Assembly: GCA_037178975.1 (NCBI GenBank)
Contig: JASJZH010000006.1
Coordinates: 9,176,001-9,240,000, forward strand
Origin: Oscheius tipulae
Taxonomy: Eukaryota > Nematoda > Chromadorea > Rhabditida > Rhabditidae
DNA length: 64,000 bases
Direction of reading: 5' to 3'
Shown: in pieces, positions 45,183 through 56,493 of the stretch
How the letters are laid out: every line of letters starts with the position of its first letter
How positions within the stretch are numbered: position 1 is the first letter of the stretch
Position numbers and translations under genes: made by a program
The notes under the pieces: generated by a model
What the model saw: the letters and a program-made list of their open reading frames with translations, nothing else
Database searches by the model: none
What the model was told of the DNA's origin: nothing

Positions 45183-47792
45183 TCACTTTGCATTCATTTG
45201 AGCCATTAGTGCCTGCTTCTTGATGTAGTAGTAGTACCAGTAGAGAATCTGAAAAAGGCGATTTCTCCCGGCTGATCAAAGCGTGCGCCTTGAACTTTTT
45301 AAGTAGCCCTGTCGCACTTTCTCTTTCTCCCTTATGGGTGGGAGTCTAGACGATTTCTGAATTTTTGGGCACTTACATTGAAAAGAGCGAAACCGGCGGG
45401 AAAGGCGTAACTTGACAGCATGTCAATCTTTTCCGGCGGCCAACTTGTAATGGATCGGATCCTAGATTTATCCACTCTGTCAAAGTTTCATCTAAGTTAC
45501 CTATCCAAGAATTGTGTCCATCTTAATGGCTTTGACGACCTTTCCAATGGAAGCATGAATCTTTTTTCATATTGACAGAGTCCAGCAGGGGAGGATTCAA
45601 AAGTCTCGCTTGCCTGAAAAGGAATGTACAAAGTAGATATGGTAATACCTTTTTCGCACTAGAAACCCTCCTTCTCTTTCCTGACTCCTCACTCCTTACT
45701 TTGTAGCCAACAATAGCCAGCTCTAACAAACTACAGAAGATGAAAGTCATAGACATTAGCATCCAGACATCTGAATTTTGAATTGTGCAAAAATCTATGG
45801 ATAGTTACCAATAGCCTTGATGTAAGAGACCCTGGGCAAGTTCCGCATAATGTTTCCGAACTGGAAGATCATTGCGAGCAGGGCATTGACTCCGAGCATT
45901 GTTCGAGCAGGGATGGCTTTGGGACCGAGGGAGAATGATATCCAGCTGAAAGGGATGGTAAAGTACTGTAGAGAATCCCTCGGCACGGAAGCCAAACCGG
46001 ATATTTCCATGCCTTTAAAATTCAAGGGCCCCGCCACGAATCCATCGATGTTTAAAATGTTAGCTTAACAACGAATTCACTGCTTCTTTGACTACCGAAC
46101 AGACTACGAACCTGATAAAAATAGTTAGATATGTAGGAAGATATGCTTGCATGAAGTACCAGATGTATCGTCGTTCAAATGTGAGTCTGACATGGAGCTC
46201 GTCCCACATTCCGGCTGGATAAGGCTGAAAATCGAACGTTTAATGTTATAGCATCAAATCTACCTCAGTCACCCATGTTGGTTTGATTTTGATCAGATCG
46301 AAGTCTGGGAGAACAATGGGAGCCATTGTTGTTACCGGAGAGGGATCCTTGTTCGACCATCGCATTTGGACCTCTTGCTGATTGTAATTGAAGCTGAAAG
46401 GTCATAGTATGAGACTTATCGACATTTCCTCCAGCCACATTAACCGATCTTTCATATCAAACCACACACTCTTGCTTACCTCTCGTAGATCAAAAAGCAT
46501 TCCTGTAAGTCCAAAGGAAAGAGTTCCAGTGACATGGCACATGGACCTTTGACATTGACACGCTGAAAGCAATCTAGCTGTCTAGACCCTGAGAGCAAAA
46601 CTCACATAGTTCACCCAAACGGTTCCATTTGGATAGAGCATCAGGAAGACGTTTCTATAAGAAATTTTTGACCGTTTTTCAGATTCCTTACTTGAAAGGT
46701 GAATCGTGGATCTCTGCTTGTTTAGAGTTTACAAAACAAGAGTTCGGTGTCCAGAGACGGTCTAGGACCTGATGAGAGAGTGAGAGATTCTCCTTGCAGG
46801 GATTTAAACTCTCAAAGTTCAGCGCAGGATCTACCCACACCTCATTAATGTAAATGTCCATCTGAAACCATGGTTTTTGTTTTTGAAGAGCGTTGCTTTA
46901 TGAAATACAATCTGTATCACGCTATGCGCTAAGATCGTTGGCTTCAGATTGTCACGACATGCTGTGTACTTGCGGTCTCAAAATTTTAATGACTGCTTTG
47001 AATAAAAATGAGTCTTACATGGCCGAGATAGTACGGAGCCCCATAGTTAATACTGTCGAGAAGTTTTGAAAACTATCTAGGAGCTACAAATGGGAATGTG
47101 TCTTCCCATATATCGCGCGCTAGTCAAATCGAATCGTACGAATGAGACCTTGTGATGTCCTAAGGTTATACGGATGAGAACTCTAATGGTTACAGGGACA
47201 GTACAGATGAAACTATGCGTAGATGCTGAACAGAAAGCTTAAACCAGCATTATAGATCCTGTGCAGCTTATCGGGCAGGGTAAATTTCAGAAACCACACT
47301 TAGAGTTTAATACCAAATACTTCAAAAATAAAACTTCAACCCACTTCAAAATCATTCGTGATCTCATTGATTGAAGTGATGGCCTGTATCCAGAACTCGA
47401 CAGTGACACGAACACCTTCGTCTCCTGAAACCAAACTCGTATTTTGACCTCATTCTCGCGGCAGGCCCGAGAACACTTGGTACCTAATCGCAGAAAGCCT
47501 AAAGGCTTAAAATGTCTATATGGCGTATGCTCATTCAACAGTAATCACGGGCGTGTAAACATGTGCTCTAAAACTCACGTGGTATCCTGAATTTGTTGTA
47601 GCCTGTCCCATTCAGCAACTTATCGATGATTTGCTGATCACGGGAGCAATTCCTTTTTTTGACAGGCGTGAAATCGTCCTCGTCGGCCGAGACATTATAA
47701 TCCTTGTCAATGTAGACGGCCGTAACTGTTATTAATAGACACAATGTCCACAACATTCTATAAAGGCTGTTGAACATTCGCACGAAAGACAT
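45183..47792 (-). CDS. Cys-loop ligand-gated ion channel subunit, anion-type
   Basis: Exons run from 47792-47579 and 47424-47345 through 46861-46692, 46654-46606, 46562-46480 and several more to a stop at 45183. A signal-like N-terminus ([15 protein letters not shown]) precedes the ligand-binding domain: [60 protein letters not shown]. The Cys-loop is canonical, with 13 residues between cysteines ([15 protein letters not shown]). Four membrane helices follow; M2 is preceded by PAR ([17 protein letters not shown]) and runs into [19 protein letters not shown], typical of nematode anion channels of the acetylcholine-gated LGC-46/ACC group. The M3-M4 loop is short, and M4 ends LFNILYWYYYIKKQ. Ligand cannot be read from sequence. 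Intron 2 (about 480 bp) carries GTACGG-family repeats. Confidence 0.92.
47000..47245. repeat. GTACGG-family degenerate repeat in the channel gene intron
   Basis: Words GGCCGAGATAGTACGGAG, AATCGTACGAATGAGAC, TTATACGGATGAG and GGGACAGTACAGATGA recur every 40-70 bp, in the same form as the blocks at 8.3-8.9 and 20.55-20.80 kb. Confidence 0.55.
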
Positions 47793-49869
47793 TAGAGAGA
47801 GGGTGCCTGCAGATGTCAGGTGTAGTTAGGAGCAGTGAGAGCGGATGTGGGGTCGACGGCTTGAAGGAAATGCAATGATACGCGCGTGAGCTCCTCTTAT
47901 CCAATCAGAACCTTTTAAATGTACAAAATGATCATTGAGGATCAGTTAAGGACTAGGGGAGTCAACTCTAGGGAAGTTTGTAATTAAAATTTAATGCTCG
48001 CAGCACGTTAGATTCTGTTAGGCTTTGCAGATTGCGCGAGAAAAATAGTCAAGCCTAAGTTGCTGGACATGACCCGTTCTCTAGTTTATTTATCGAACAA
48101 CACTTCACAAGTAATTAGGATCAAGAGAAGTTGCCGTTGAGTCAGCTCCGCTGTCAAATAAGTCCTGACTACGTAAGAGGTTTACTATTAAAACAGAGTC
48201 TCGCCGAGACGACGTCCCGACACAGACTAGATGCAGTCCCCCCGAATCAGCTGATGCCCTAAGGTGCGAATGCTCTTTGAGCCTTATTAATGTTCCAAGA
48301 ATTAATGCACTAGACTGGTACCAAATACGGTCAGATTGAGGAAATGAGAGAGAAGAAACGCCCTTCTCTGAGCACTTTGAAGAGTCGCATAGAGGCGGAG
48401 CTGCAATAAATCAAGGAATGTTAGGGATTTGACAACATGGGCGTAAAGAGATAATTGAGAACAAATTGTTTTTGGATAAGAGAGAATAAAAAATAGTACT
48501 GAATGGCTGACCGTATCCTTATCGTACTTTTAAAATAGTTACAGATTTTGACGCCAAAAACGACTATAATCCACATTTGATCGAATCTTAAAGTAATCTG
48601 CCTTAGATTCATTGGCAATCACTGACTTTTTCACGTTCGAGAGATAGCTGAACGAAATTAGAGCCTAACTGCTATTCTGTCAAAAACTGGAAATAGTTTA
48701 ACTGTTAGTTTTGGTCATTTTTCGAGCAAGGCAAGTCTAAGAACTGAGCTCTGTGACCTACAATACTTTCTTCTTTTCAATGTTGTGGGCAAGTAAGAAG
48801 CAAGTGGACCCATTCAATTACCCCCAGCAGTTCCGGAAGTTAAGTTGAGGGTACATGCCTACTCCCAATCTGTATATCAAAACGTCATTCAATATAATCG
48901 AATCAAAAAGTTGTGAATGCATGAAAATAGCTATGCACTAATAAAACGTCTCAGCTTATCCCAAAATGGCAGCCCGGAGATGGCCAAAATTGTTCCGGAA
49001 GTTATGCTTATGCACCTTTCATTCCGGGGGTACTCTATGTTCACACCTTGTCTGAACTTGAGAGCATGTTGGTTACCGGAAGTATGCTACGGAAACACAA
49101 GAAGGTTCCTGAACCTTTAAAAAGTGTTTTCAGTTTTTGGTTTTTTGAGCATTTGAGTGTGAGAATGGAAGGTGAGATGATAACAGAGGCCAATTTCCTG
49201 CATATGTGATGATCGGTATTATCAAAGCAGGATGCGAAGCAATGCGGGTCATTAGCACTACATTTTATACTTGTGAATGGCGAGGCAACGAAGAATTTAT
49301 TAGCCGCTCATCGAACAGTTAACAGCCGGAGAGAGTAAGTGGGGGAGAGCGGCCCAGGTGTGTCATAAATTTTTTGAAGACAATCTCGACAAAAGGCTTT
49401 CGGCTGTGCCGGTTTGATGACTACACACTTTGAGCTACTGCTCGGGAGAGGGAGAGGGAAGAAGTCATGACTTGATTCCGAGTGACAGCTTGACACAAGA
49501 AGGAACTCACGTTGGGACACACAATGAATGATTGACGCTAGATCCTTAAAAGAAAAAGTGAGACTGGATGGCTACCATGTGACAGGTACTTGGGTACTTT
49601 ACGCATGCTGAGTCATCGGGGAACACCTATTACTTTTCACCTAGACCTTACTGAGCTTAATTTAAATAGTGAGAAGTTTATCTGAGTTAAATAGGCCCAA
49701 CCAAATAAGGCTTTAGAATAGAACACTAACAAATTCGCATTATTGACCATCTTTCTGGTCTCAAGAAGACTTGAACGCATGGCAAGCCTACTATGAGACA
49801 TTTATCTGAACATCAAAAATGTGGCTTCACATTGCCCGTACCGTTTCTGCTAACCTGCTCATAACAATA

Positions 49870-49946
49870 AGATAACCAAAGCGGGTGCTACCTGAGGGGC
49901 CAAGTAACAGAGGTTCGAATGCCCAGTCTTTGCTATTTTTTTTTGA
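49870..49946 (+). repeat. tRNA-derived fragment with Pol III-type T run
   Basis: A B-box GAGGTTCGAATGCC is followed about 15 bases later by nine T, a good Pol III stop. The A-box half is poor and no cloverleaf closes. It may be the head of a SINE or a decayed tRNA. Confidence 0.45.
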
Positions 49947-50107
49947 AAAACGCTTTGACTTTGTTGCAAGCTTCCTGCCAACTTACCGGCATTTGAGAAG
50001 GATTGAACTTCTTAGGCCGTCAATTCGTGCAGTAATCACAGCGAAACAAGACAACAAAGGACTCTAATCCATGGATCCTATCGAAAAATTTGGGCCCTTT
50101 GCGAAAG

Positions 50108-50697
50108 AAAGACATCCCACACGCCTATAACTACAAGAAATGTACTCGGCTATACTTTTGAAGGGATCGAACAATATCAGTCAGCGGTCAAGCCAGCAAA
50201 TGCCAGGCAAAAGCTTACGAAAGTTTGAAGTCGTGATCAGTTTCAGAGTAAACGTAGTGAAATTGTTCCTACCCTATGACCATATACTTTGTCGAAAAAC
50301 TGAAGAAGTAAGTTTCTGTTCATCACCGCAAGTTTTCGTCTTTTGACTATTGTCTGAATTGCTTGGCTTATCACGAAACTAATATTTAGCAGCGCTACGG
50401 TGCTTTCTGAACTTGAACTGTGTGTATAGTTGCACACGATAACCTGCTATAGAAGATGGAGTTCTTGTACTTTGAGTTTTTCAATTTTTCGACAAAGTAT
50501 ATGGTCATAGGGTTAGTAGGAACAGTTTCACTATGTTTACTCTGAAACTGATCATGACTTCAAACTTTCGTAAGCTTTTGCCTGGCAATTGGCATTTGCT
50601 GACTTGACCTCTGACTGATATGATTCGAGACCTAGATCTTATTTAAAGGTATAGCCGAGTACGTTTCTTGCAGTTATAGGCGAGTGAGAACGTCTTT
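50108..50697. mobile_element. 590-bp foldback element (long inverted repeat)
   Basis: The left arm (about 50108-50304) is the reverse complement of the right arm (about 50484-50697), at roughly 85-90% identity over about 200 bp. Landmarks on both arms are GCCTATAACT, TATAGCCGAGTAC, AAGCTTTTGCCTGGCA and CGACAAAGTATATGGTCATA. The loop is about 180 bp. The arms end in AAAGAC / GTCTTT. No coding capacity and no obvious target-site duplication. It looks like a non-autonomous foldback or MITE-type element. Confidence 0.85.
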
Positions 50698-51248
50698 CTG
50701 AAGAATCATATCCAATTTTGAAAAGACCCAAAGGGCCGGTAAAGTTTGACTTGAGTAGAAGAGAACACTTGGACATGGTTGCGGTAAGTCAACCGCTAGC
50801 CGATAATAAAAGCCAGACAAGCTCCGGCCATTATGAGAGAAGTGCACCTACACAATGGTCATCATGGTTTTTGGAAATAGCTACAGCAGATCCGATTGCT
50901 AGAAATTAACCTGGCCGGAAAACGAAGGCCCCCTTGACAGCAAGAGTGGGAGAGAGAAAGAGGCAATAACCCGTAAAAGGCGTTTTAGGGGTTTGGTGTA
51001 ATTACAAGAGGAAGTTATGCGTTCATTTTTAGCTCTTCCGGACGCCTGAAAAAGACAACTTGTGGCTCGACTAACACAACAGTCCCTTCACTTGACAACA
51101 AAGTCGTTGAATTTGGAGCCATTTGGTCTTGTCTTGAGCCTAGACTATTGATCCTATATCGTGTACAATCTTCTGGTAACAGCTGAAACTCACAAACGCA
51201 GTATATAAGATACTTAAAATCTAGATCTCGTTTCGTTTAGCTTCCCTG

Positions 51249-51495
51249 GGGATTTGGGATTGAATTCACTGGCCAGGAAGAAAGATCCGGTAAAAACAAT
51301 TACGGATTACGATCAGATATTTACCTGCCAGGCGGGCGAGAAGACACCACCAATTGTGAGACAAAAGCCGTTGAGAATGAAGACAATCGACGGCGCGAGA
51401 AGCCCTTTGGGCTCAAGTCTGAATTTCTTTTTTACAAAAGAAAATATGAATATGAGGAGGAGAAGAGAGATACGTGCTCTTAACGCCCTGTCAGC
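51249..51495 (-). pseudogene. truncated, rearranged copy of the Clc-like gene
   Basis: Read along +, this stretch joins a piece matching the end of exon 4 and its donor of the Clc-like gene (parent 52711-52755) directly to a piece matching intron 1, exon 1 and upstream sequence (parent 53190-53390), dropping about 430 bp. In the exon 1 part the frame is kept: LAPSIVFILNGFCLTIGGVF against LALSIVFILGGLCLTIGGVF. It lies 0.4 kb beyond the 3' end of the parent. It cannot encode the full protein. Confidence 0.85.
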
Positions 51496-51911
51496 ACAAT
51501 TTGTATATTGTGATACAATATTCTCCAATAATGAACAGCTTTTGAAGAGCTCGTTGCAGAGTTACGGAGACCAGAGACTTACCTTCTGCTGCTGTTGAGC
51601 AGTAACTAAAAGGTAAAAGTAAGAAGAGGCGATATCTTTCAAACAAGCTGTGAAAACTAACCTTTGGAAGAGCAGGAGCCAGGCGACACTCAAGCTAACT
51701 CACTTCTCAAAGCAGACGTTGCAGGAGTTTTTAAATCGACCTCGTTAACGTGCCCATTAACACTTTTTCTTCACACATCTTAAACTATCTATGAGTCAGT
51801 CCAGTTTAACATCTCAACAAATTTAGTAGATTTATTAGCCTGAGACCGGTTGAGTCGAATGATGGGAGAAGTTTGGAAAGAAGTGAGAAAATTTTGGCAA
51901 TATGCATATGG

Positions 51912-53309
51912 TCATGCGGAGGTTTCCCTGTAGTTCGGGATGATGGCTGGACGGAACTGTGTCGTCTGGGGGCTGGCTCTGTAGGGGTACTGTCCGCCAG
52001 GGTACTTGTCCAGAAGAGGCTCCTGACGGAACTGGAGATCAGCTCTAAAAGTTCTTTCTCAAATCAGCAGTCCCAAATTTCGTGCAAGGTTAAGGGTTTG
52101 CACATGTTAGTCGGTAATGTTAGCCAGAGGCATGTTTTCTTCAAAAAATGAGCATGTTTTTTTTAGGTCCATGCCTCTGCTAATATAAAGGAAAGAGGAA
52201 AATTACGCATTGAGTGGGGTGGCGGAGGTGCGTTGCGCCTGCCAGCTGAACAGGTTTTCCTTGCTAAAACAGAGGAATAGCGGTAGAAGCAAAGAGTAGA
52301 TAGATTAAACAAAATAGTACGCATATCCGGCAGGGAAAGAGGTGCACTACCAACTAAATGAGAGAGAGAGAAAAGAGGAAAACCGTGCCTCTCTAGCTCT
52401 ACAGGACATGCACAAAAATTCTTCTCAATCTCTAACCTTTGAGTATCTTCACGTCCAGTGATGAACTTGTACGTGGTCAATAAGCAGATTATGAATCCAA
52501 TTATCCAACAAACGGTTCCCATCAAATGCAGATAAAATGCATAGCCGATGTGTTGCTTAAGGAAAATTGCTTATGACTCATCATGTTCTCTCTACCTCAT
52601 ATGTTCCGACCATTCCCTGGACGAATCGATTGTCGACGCGGTTGGCGGCCAAAAAGAACACTCCGTCAGCTACAAGTGACAGCAGCACTGAACGATAATT
52701 GGAGAGGGTTTGGAATTGAACTCACTGGCCAGGAAGAGAGATCCGGTAAAAACAAAAGCGGTCGGAGGAAAGCAGGGAGCACAGCAGCCTGTACAGATAC
52801 TGACGAAAGCCAGCATTTGGGAGGTCAAAATGAAGAAGAGGATCGCCTTGTGCCAAGCTAAAAGCAACTTCTTTTTCTTCAAAAAGTTACTATCTTACCC
52901 CAAAATCTGTGATGCTCAGACTCTCCGGCGGCTCCATCCTCATCAATGTTGTTCAAAGTGTTCTCGATGACCATTTCCGCAGAGTTATCAAACTTAAAGA
53001 CGCATATTAAGTAATGTTACAAAAATATGCACCTTGTACATGCAGTGAAGAGGAGTCTCATCGTAGAAGTCACCGACGGCAACAACGTGCTTCTCGGCAC
53101 GGATGCAGTCCCACCAGAGACCATGCTGGTGTTCAGCTCGAAATTCTCGAATATCAACAACCTGTGAAGCATAAAATGATGCCGAATTACGATAAGATGT
53201 TTACCTGCCAGGCGGGCGAGAAGACGCCACCGATTGTGAGACAAAGACCGCCGAGAATGAAGACAATCGACAGCGCGAGTAGCCCTTTTTGGGCTATCGT
53301 ACTGCTCAT
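51912..53309 (-). CDS. Clc-like / claudin-type four-transmembrane protein
   Basis: ATG 53309 begins STIAQKGLLALSIVFILGGL, a first membrane helix, followed by a first extracellular loop with the W..C..C pattern of claudin-like folds (HGLWWDCIRAEKHVVAVGDF, then LHCMYK). Further exons encode helix 2 (AILFFILTSQMLAFVSICTG), helix 3 (SLVADGVFFLAAN), helix 4 (LMGTVCWIIGFIICLLTTYK) and a Pro/Tyr-rich cytoplasmic tail (YPGGQYPYRASPQTTQF) to the stop at 51912. Order, length and loop pattern fit the nematode Clc-like family (PF07062), part of the claudin/PMP22 superfamily, probably acting at cell contacts or as channel partners. An AAATTTCAG lies two bases before the ATG. A broken partial copy follows downstream. 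Confidence 0.75.
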
Positions 53310-54946
53310 GTCCTGAAATTTGCATGTTTATAGGTGGAAATATCAATAAGAGACAAGAAGACGAGAGACCCATGCTGTTAACGCCCTGACCGAAAGATAG
53401 AAACCGGTTGATCGATCATGCCTATGGACAGAAAAGAGGTGGTGGACAGGAAGAGGTGATTTGAAATCGGGGTGGAGGAGATGTCCTCGGGCGCGACAGA
53501 TAATGGCCATTCTCTTCTAGTAGACAGCGTACAGAAGACGGAGAGTGCCGGACTGACAGGGGACCTTGAAACGGCTTCCCCCCACACTCTAACTGCCAGC
53601 CAATGCCAATCCTGATATAGGAGCTTCAAGGTATCGATTCCCGTAGCTAAGAGAGAGACCTGGGAGGTCTGATCCGGCTTTATAGATCACGCGAAATTGA
53701 AAGAGTTGCAGGAACAGTCTTTTGAAACACAGATTCTATCAAAATCGGGACACGTGCAACAAAAGCCGGTGTCACGAAATTACACTGTTTACGTTACCGG
53801 CAATCAATCCACGGCCAGAAAAAAAGTGATGTAGTTTTAAAGTTGTGTGACAGACATAGTCTTATAGTTTCAAGAGCTCTAATGGAGACTCTAGGATAAA
53901 ATAAGACATGGGTTTACAGCCAACACATCAACAGTCAAGAGGTGAGTCAGTTTGAGAATGAAAAAGGTTTATGGGCATTATGTGGGGAGGCAAAGGAAAA
54001 GTTTTTTTTGCTCAGAGCTACGATATTGCTTAAGAATGGCATAGGTTCACAGAAAAATATACGTCTACCTATGTTTCAAAAACAAGCAGATAAGAAAGAG
54101 TGCCTATTTTTCAAACAGCTGTTTATAGAAAAACAGTAAGGGACGCGCGAGGGTGCGATGCGAGCGACCAGCCCCTCGAACTGGAATGCGACCTTTGTCG
54201 ATATATATGGCATGCGGAGAAAGCGTTTGTGAACCTTTCTGAGAAAGCATTTGACACTGTAGGCCCACCACCACACTGATCCAGCCATCTCGCGCAGGCG
54301 ACATAAAAGTGAGCGCGAACGATCGATGCAATCAGATAAGGTCTCAGGACGGAAATCTGCCAGCTGACCCTGATCGGCGCTTGATTTGCATGCACGTTAC
54401 GCATAAAACTTTCTGGAGGTTGGGTGAGAGCAACAGACAAATAGGCTGAAAGCCCAATAATGAGCGCTTGGTCCTGTTATGACCAGTGGCGTTGCATAAT
54501 GGAGTGACCACAACAATATGGCGTTTCCAAGGTAACCAGGCAGCCGCCTTTCCGTTTCGAAAGAGACAAGCTTGGGCAGGAAGAGACCGATCTTCGAGAG
54601 TTAGGAAATAACAGAAGTTTTATAATGGATCTCGATGAATGTCTATAGAATTGTTGACCTAAAACACTAAAAATCCGAAAAACTGAAAGAAAGTATACCT
54701 AGAATACAAAACTTCTCCAAAAAGTTGTAATTAATCCAAGAATAATAAGTAACACCGGCTACGGGAACCGCTTCAATGACCCGGTCGGAGGTCCTGCTTC
54801 CGCACAGCCGGCTGTCTCGCGCTTTTATGCTAATTACAGGTGGATTGAACATATTTAAGGGGTTAGCCGCACCAAAAGCAATCAATGTAGTCAGCTGAGA
54901 GAGGAGAAGAGATCTGTCGGGATGCGGAGAAACACCATTATGATAA

Positions 54947-55409
54947 TTAAAGGGACACTGACATTGGGTGTGAAGCACGACTTTTGTAGTTGAGTCCGCG
55001 ACGAACTTCCCTGAAAACCAATCTTTCGCATTCTTTCATGCTTTACACACATTTTTATGACTTCTAAGTGTGTTTAATCGATTCCTTGTCAAATTCTACC
55101 TTAAAATAGTTTACTTTGATGGAAAAAAAGACCGGTAAAAATAGGAAAAATTGACAAAACGCTATCTTTTCTATCGACCTATTTCTCCATTTTTTTTTTG
55201 CAGTTTTTTAATCGAAGTAGATTATACTAGGGTAGAATTTGACAGCGAATCGATTAACTACACATAGAAATTAAGAAAACGTGTATAAAGCACGGAAATG
55301 TGCAGAAACATACTAAATTCCAGAACTTTTTGGATATCCGCACAAAATTCAAATTCAAAAATGCGTTCCCGGGGACAGCCATACACCCGCAATGTCAGTG
55401 TCACTTTAA
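54947..55409. mobile_element. 463-bp TTAA-flanked palindromic MITE
   Basis: Both ends carry TTAA followed by matching termini: left AGGGACACTGACATTG, right (reverse complement) AGTGACACTGACATTG, one mismatch in 16, and the match runs on to GGGTGT. The inner halves also pair, for example TAATCGATTCCTTGTCAAAT near 55070 with ATTTGACAGCGAATCGATTA near 55236-55255, and CTTTACACACATTTT with its partner. The whole element is thus one long imperfect hairpin of about 200-bp arms. TTAA target sites are the hallmark of piggyBac-type insertion. No coding capacity. Confidence 0.88.
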
Positions 55410-55479
55410 GAGAAGTCACGAGTAGGGATCCAGTCTGTCGGATCCTCGACCTTAATTGACGAGGACAAGTCGAGGTCTA

Positions 55480-55570
55480 TTGTTGTGTGGAAGGTGAAAC
55501 AAGAAGAAGACATGAAAACAGAGAGACAGTACGACAGAGAAACAGAGAGATAAAGCGACAGAGAACTGAG
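55480..55570. repeat. (GAGACA)n-type simple repeat
   Basis: Imperfect GAGACA, GAAACA and CGACAGAG words in tandem. The same type occurs at 56065-56185, in TMBIM intron 5 (39785-39825) and near 35365. Confidence 0.7.
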
Positions 55571-56064
55571 GAATTTGTGCAGACAGAGTGCAGACTAGGT
55601 GCTCAAGTGGTAGCGAGTTGGGAAATTGCTCAATAGAGCAAAGTGGCGACCGTGGGTCCTTGGACACGGAGGTACAGCTGTCAACAGATGTGACCGTTCA
55701 CGGCCACGGATTGTACAAAGAAAACTTTTCAGACGAAAAGTATTTATGGATCGTTGACAGTCATTCGGGGCTGTTAAAGAGATGAGACCTTGAAATGCGC
55801 TGGCGCATATTCGAACTGACACAATTTCCAGCCTACGGGTGGCCATCTCTAAAATGCAAAACAGTACCAGAGGACAGGAGAGGGCAGAGACAAACGAGCC
55901 GCGACTGTCCGATGCCAGTGAAATCTCTCCGACATCTCTCCCTATGCGTGAGTCAGCAGCTTCAAAACGAGAGGATTGACCCTAATCGTATAGGTTGATG
56001 TCTCTTTTTGCTAGGATGTGTTGTCGAGCAAAAAGAGAGGGCGAATCCATAACAAATACCCGGA

Positions 56065-56185
56065 ATGAGAGACAGAGAGACGAAGAGACGGAGATACAAA
56101 GAAACAAAGAGACAGAGAGATAGGGAGATAGAGAGACAAAGAGACAGAAAGCCACAGATACAGAGAGAGAAAGACAGAGAGTTTT
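56065..56185. repeat. (GAGACA)n-type simple repeat
   Basis: About 120 bp of imperfect GAGACAGA / GAGACAAA / GAGATAGA units. Open frames on the other strand here are products of the repeat. Confidence 0.85.
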
Positions 56186-56493
56186 TCCCCGGCACCAATT
56201 GACGATGTTGCTAGTAAGTAGGTGGTTGCAAATAAGCACCCGATGTGTTAAGCTACATAGACTAGCATAAACACAAAAATAGTGGCAAAGAGTGCAAAAG
56301 TTTTCTAAACTGTCCTTAGTGTGACTCTCTTTATTGCGCCGAATGTTGTTCAAGTGTTTCTAATGGAGTCCCTCCGACAATAGAAAGCCGAACCTTTCTC
56401 CCTCACAAACAAACTTTCTCTTCAGCCTTGAAAAAGGATAATCTTATAGGCGAGCTATAGAAAGTACAAACTGGTTTTATTAGAGTAAGTGAC

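Larger units (their letters stand above)
47793..51911. other. 4.1 kb gene-poor region
   Basis: Holds a tRNA-like fragment with a T run (49.87 kb), a 590-bp long inverted repeat (50.11-50.70 kb) and a partial copy of the Clc-like gene (51.25-51.50 kb), all listed separately. No protein-coding gene could be supported between 47.8 and 51.2 kb. Confidence 0.6.
53310..56493. other. 3.2 kb intergenic region
   Basis: No gene can be supported. It contains a TTAA-flanked palindromic element (54947-55409) and two (GAGACA)n simple-repeat stretches (55480-55570 and 56065-56185), listed separately. Confidence 0.6.

Noticed and set aside
55962-56353. Leu/Ser/Cys-rich frames on -
   Set aside because: Produced by the (GAGACA)n simple repeat read on the other strand.
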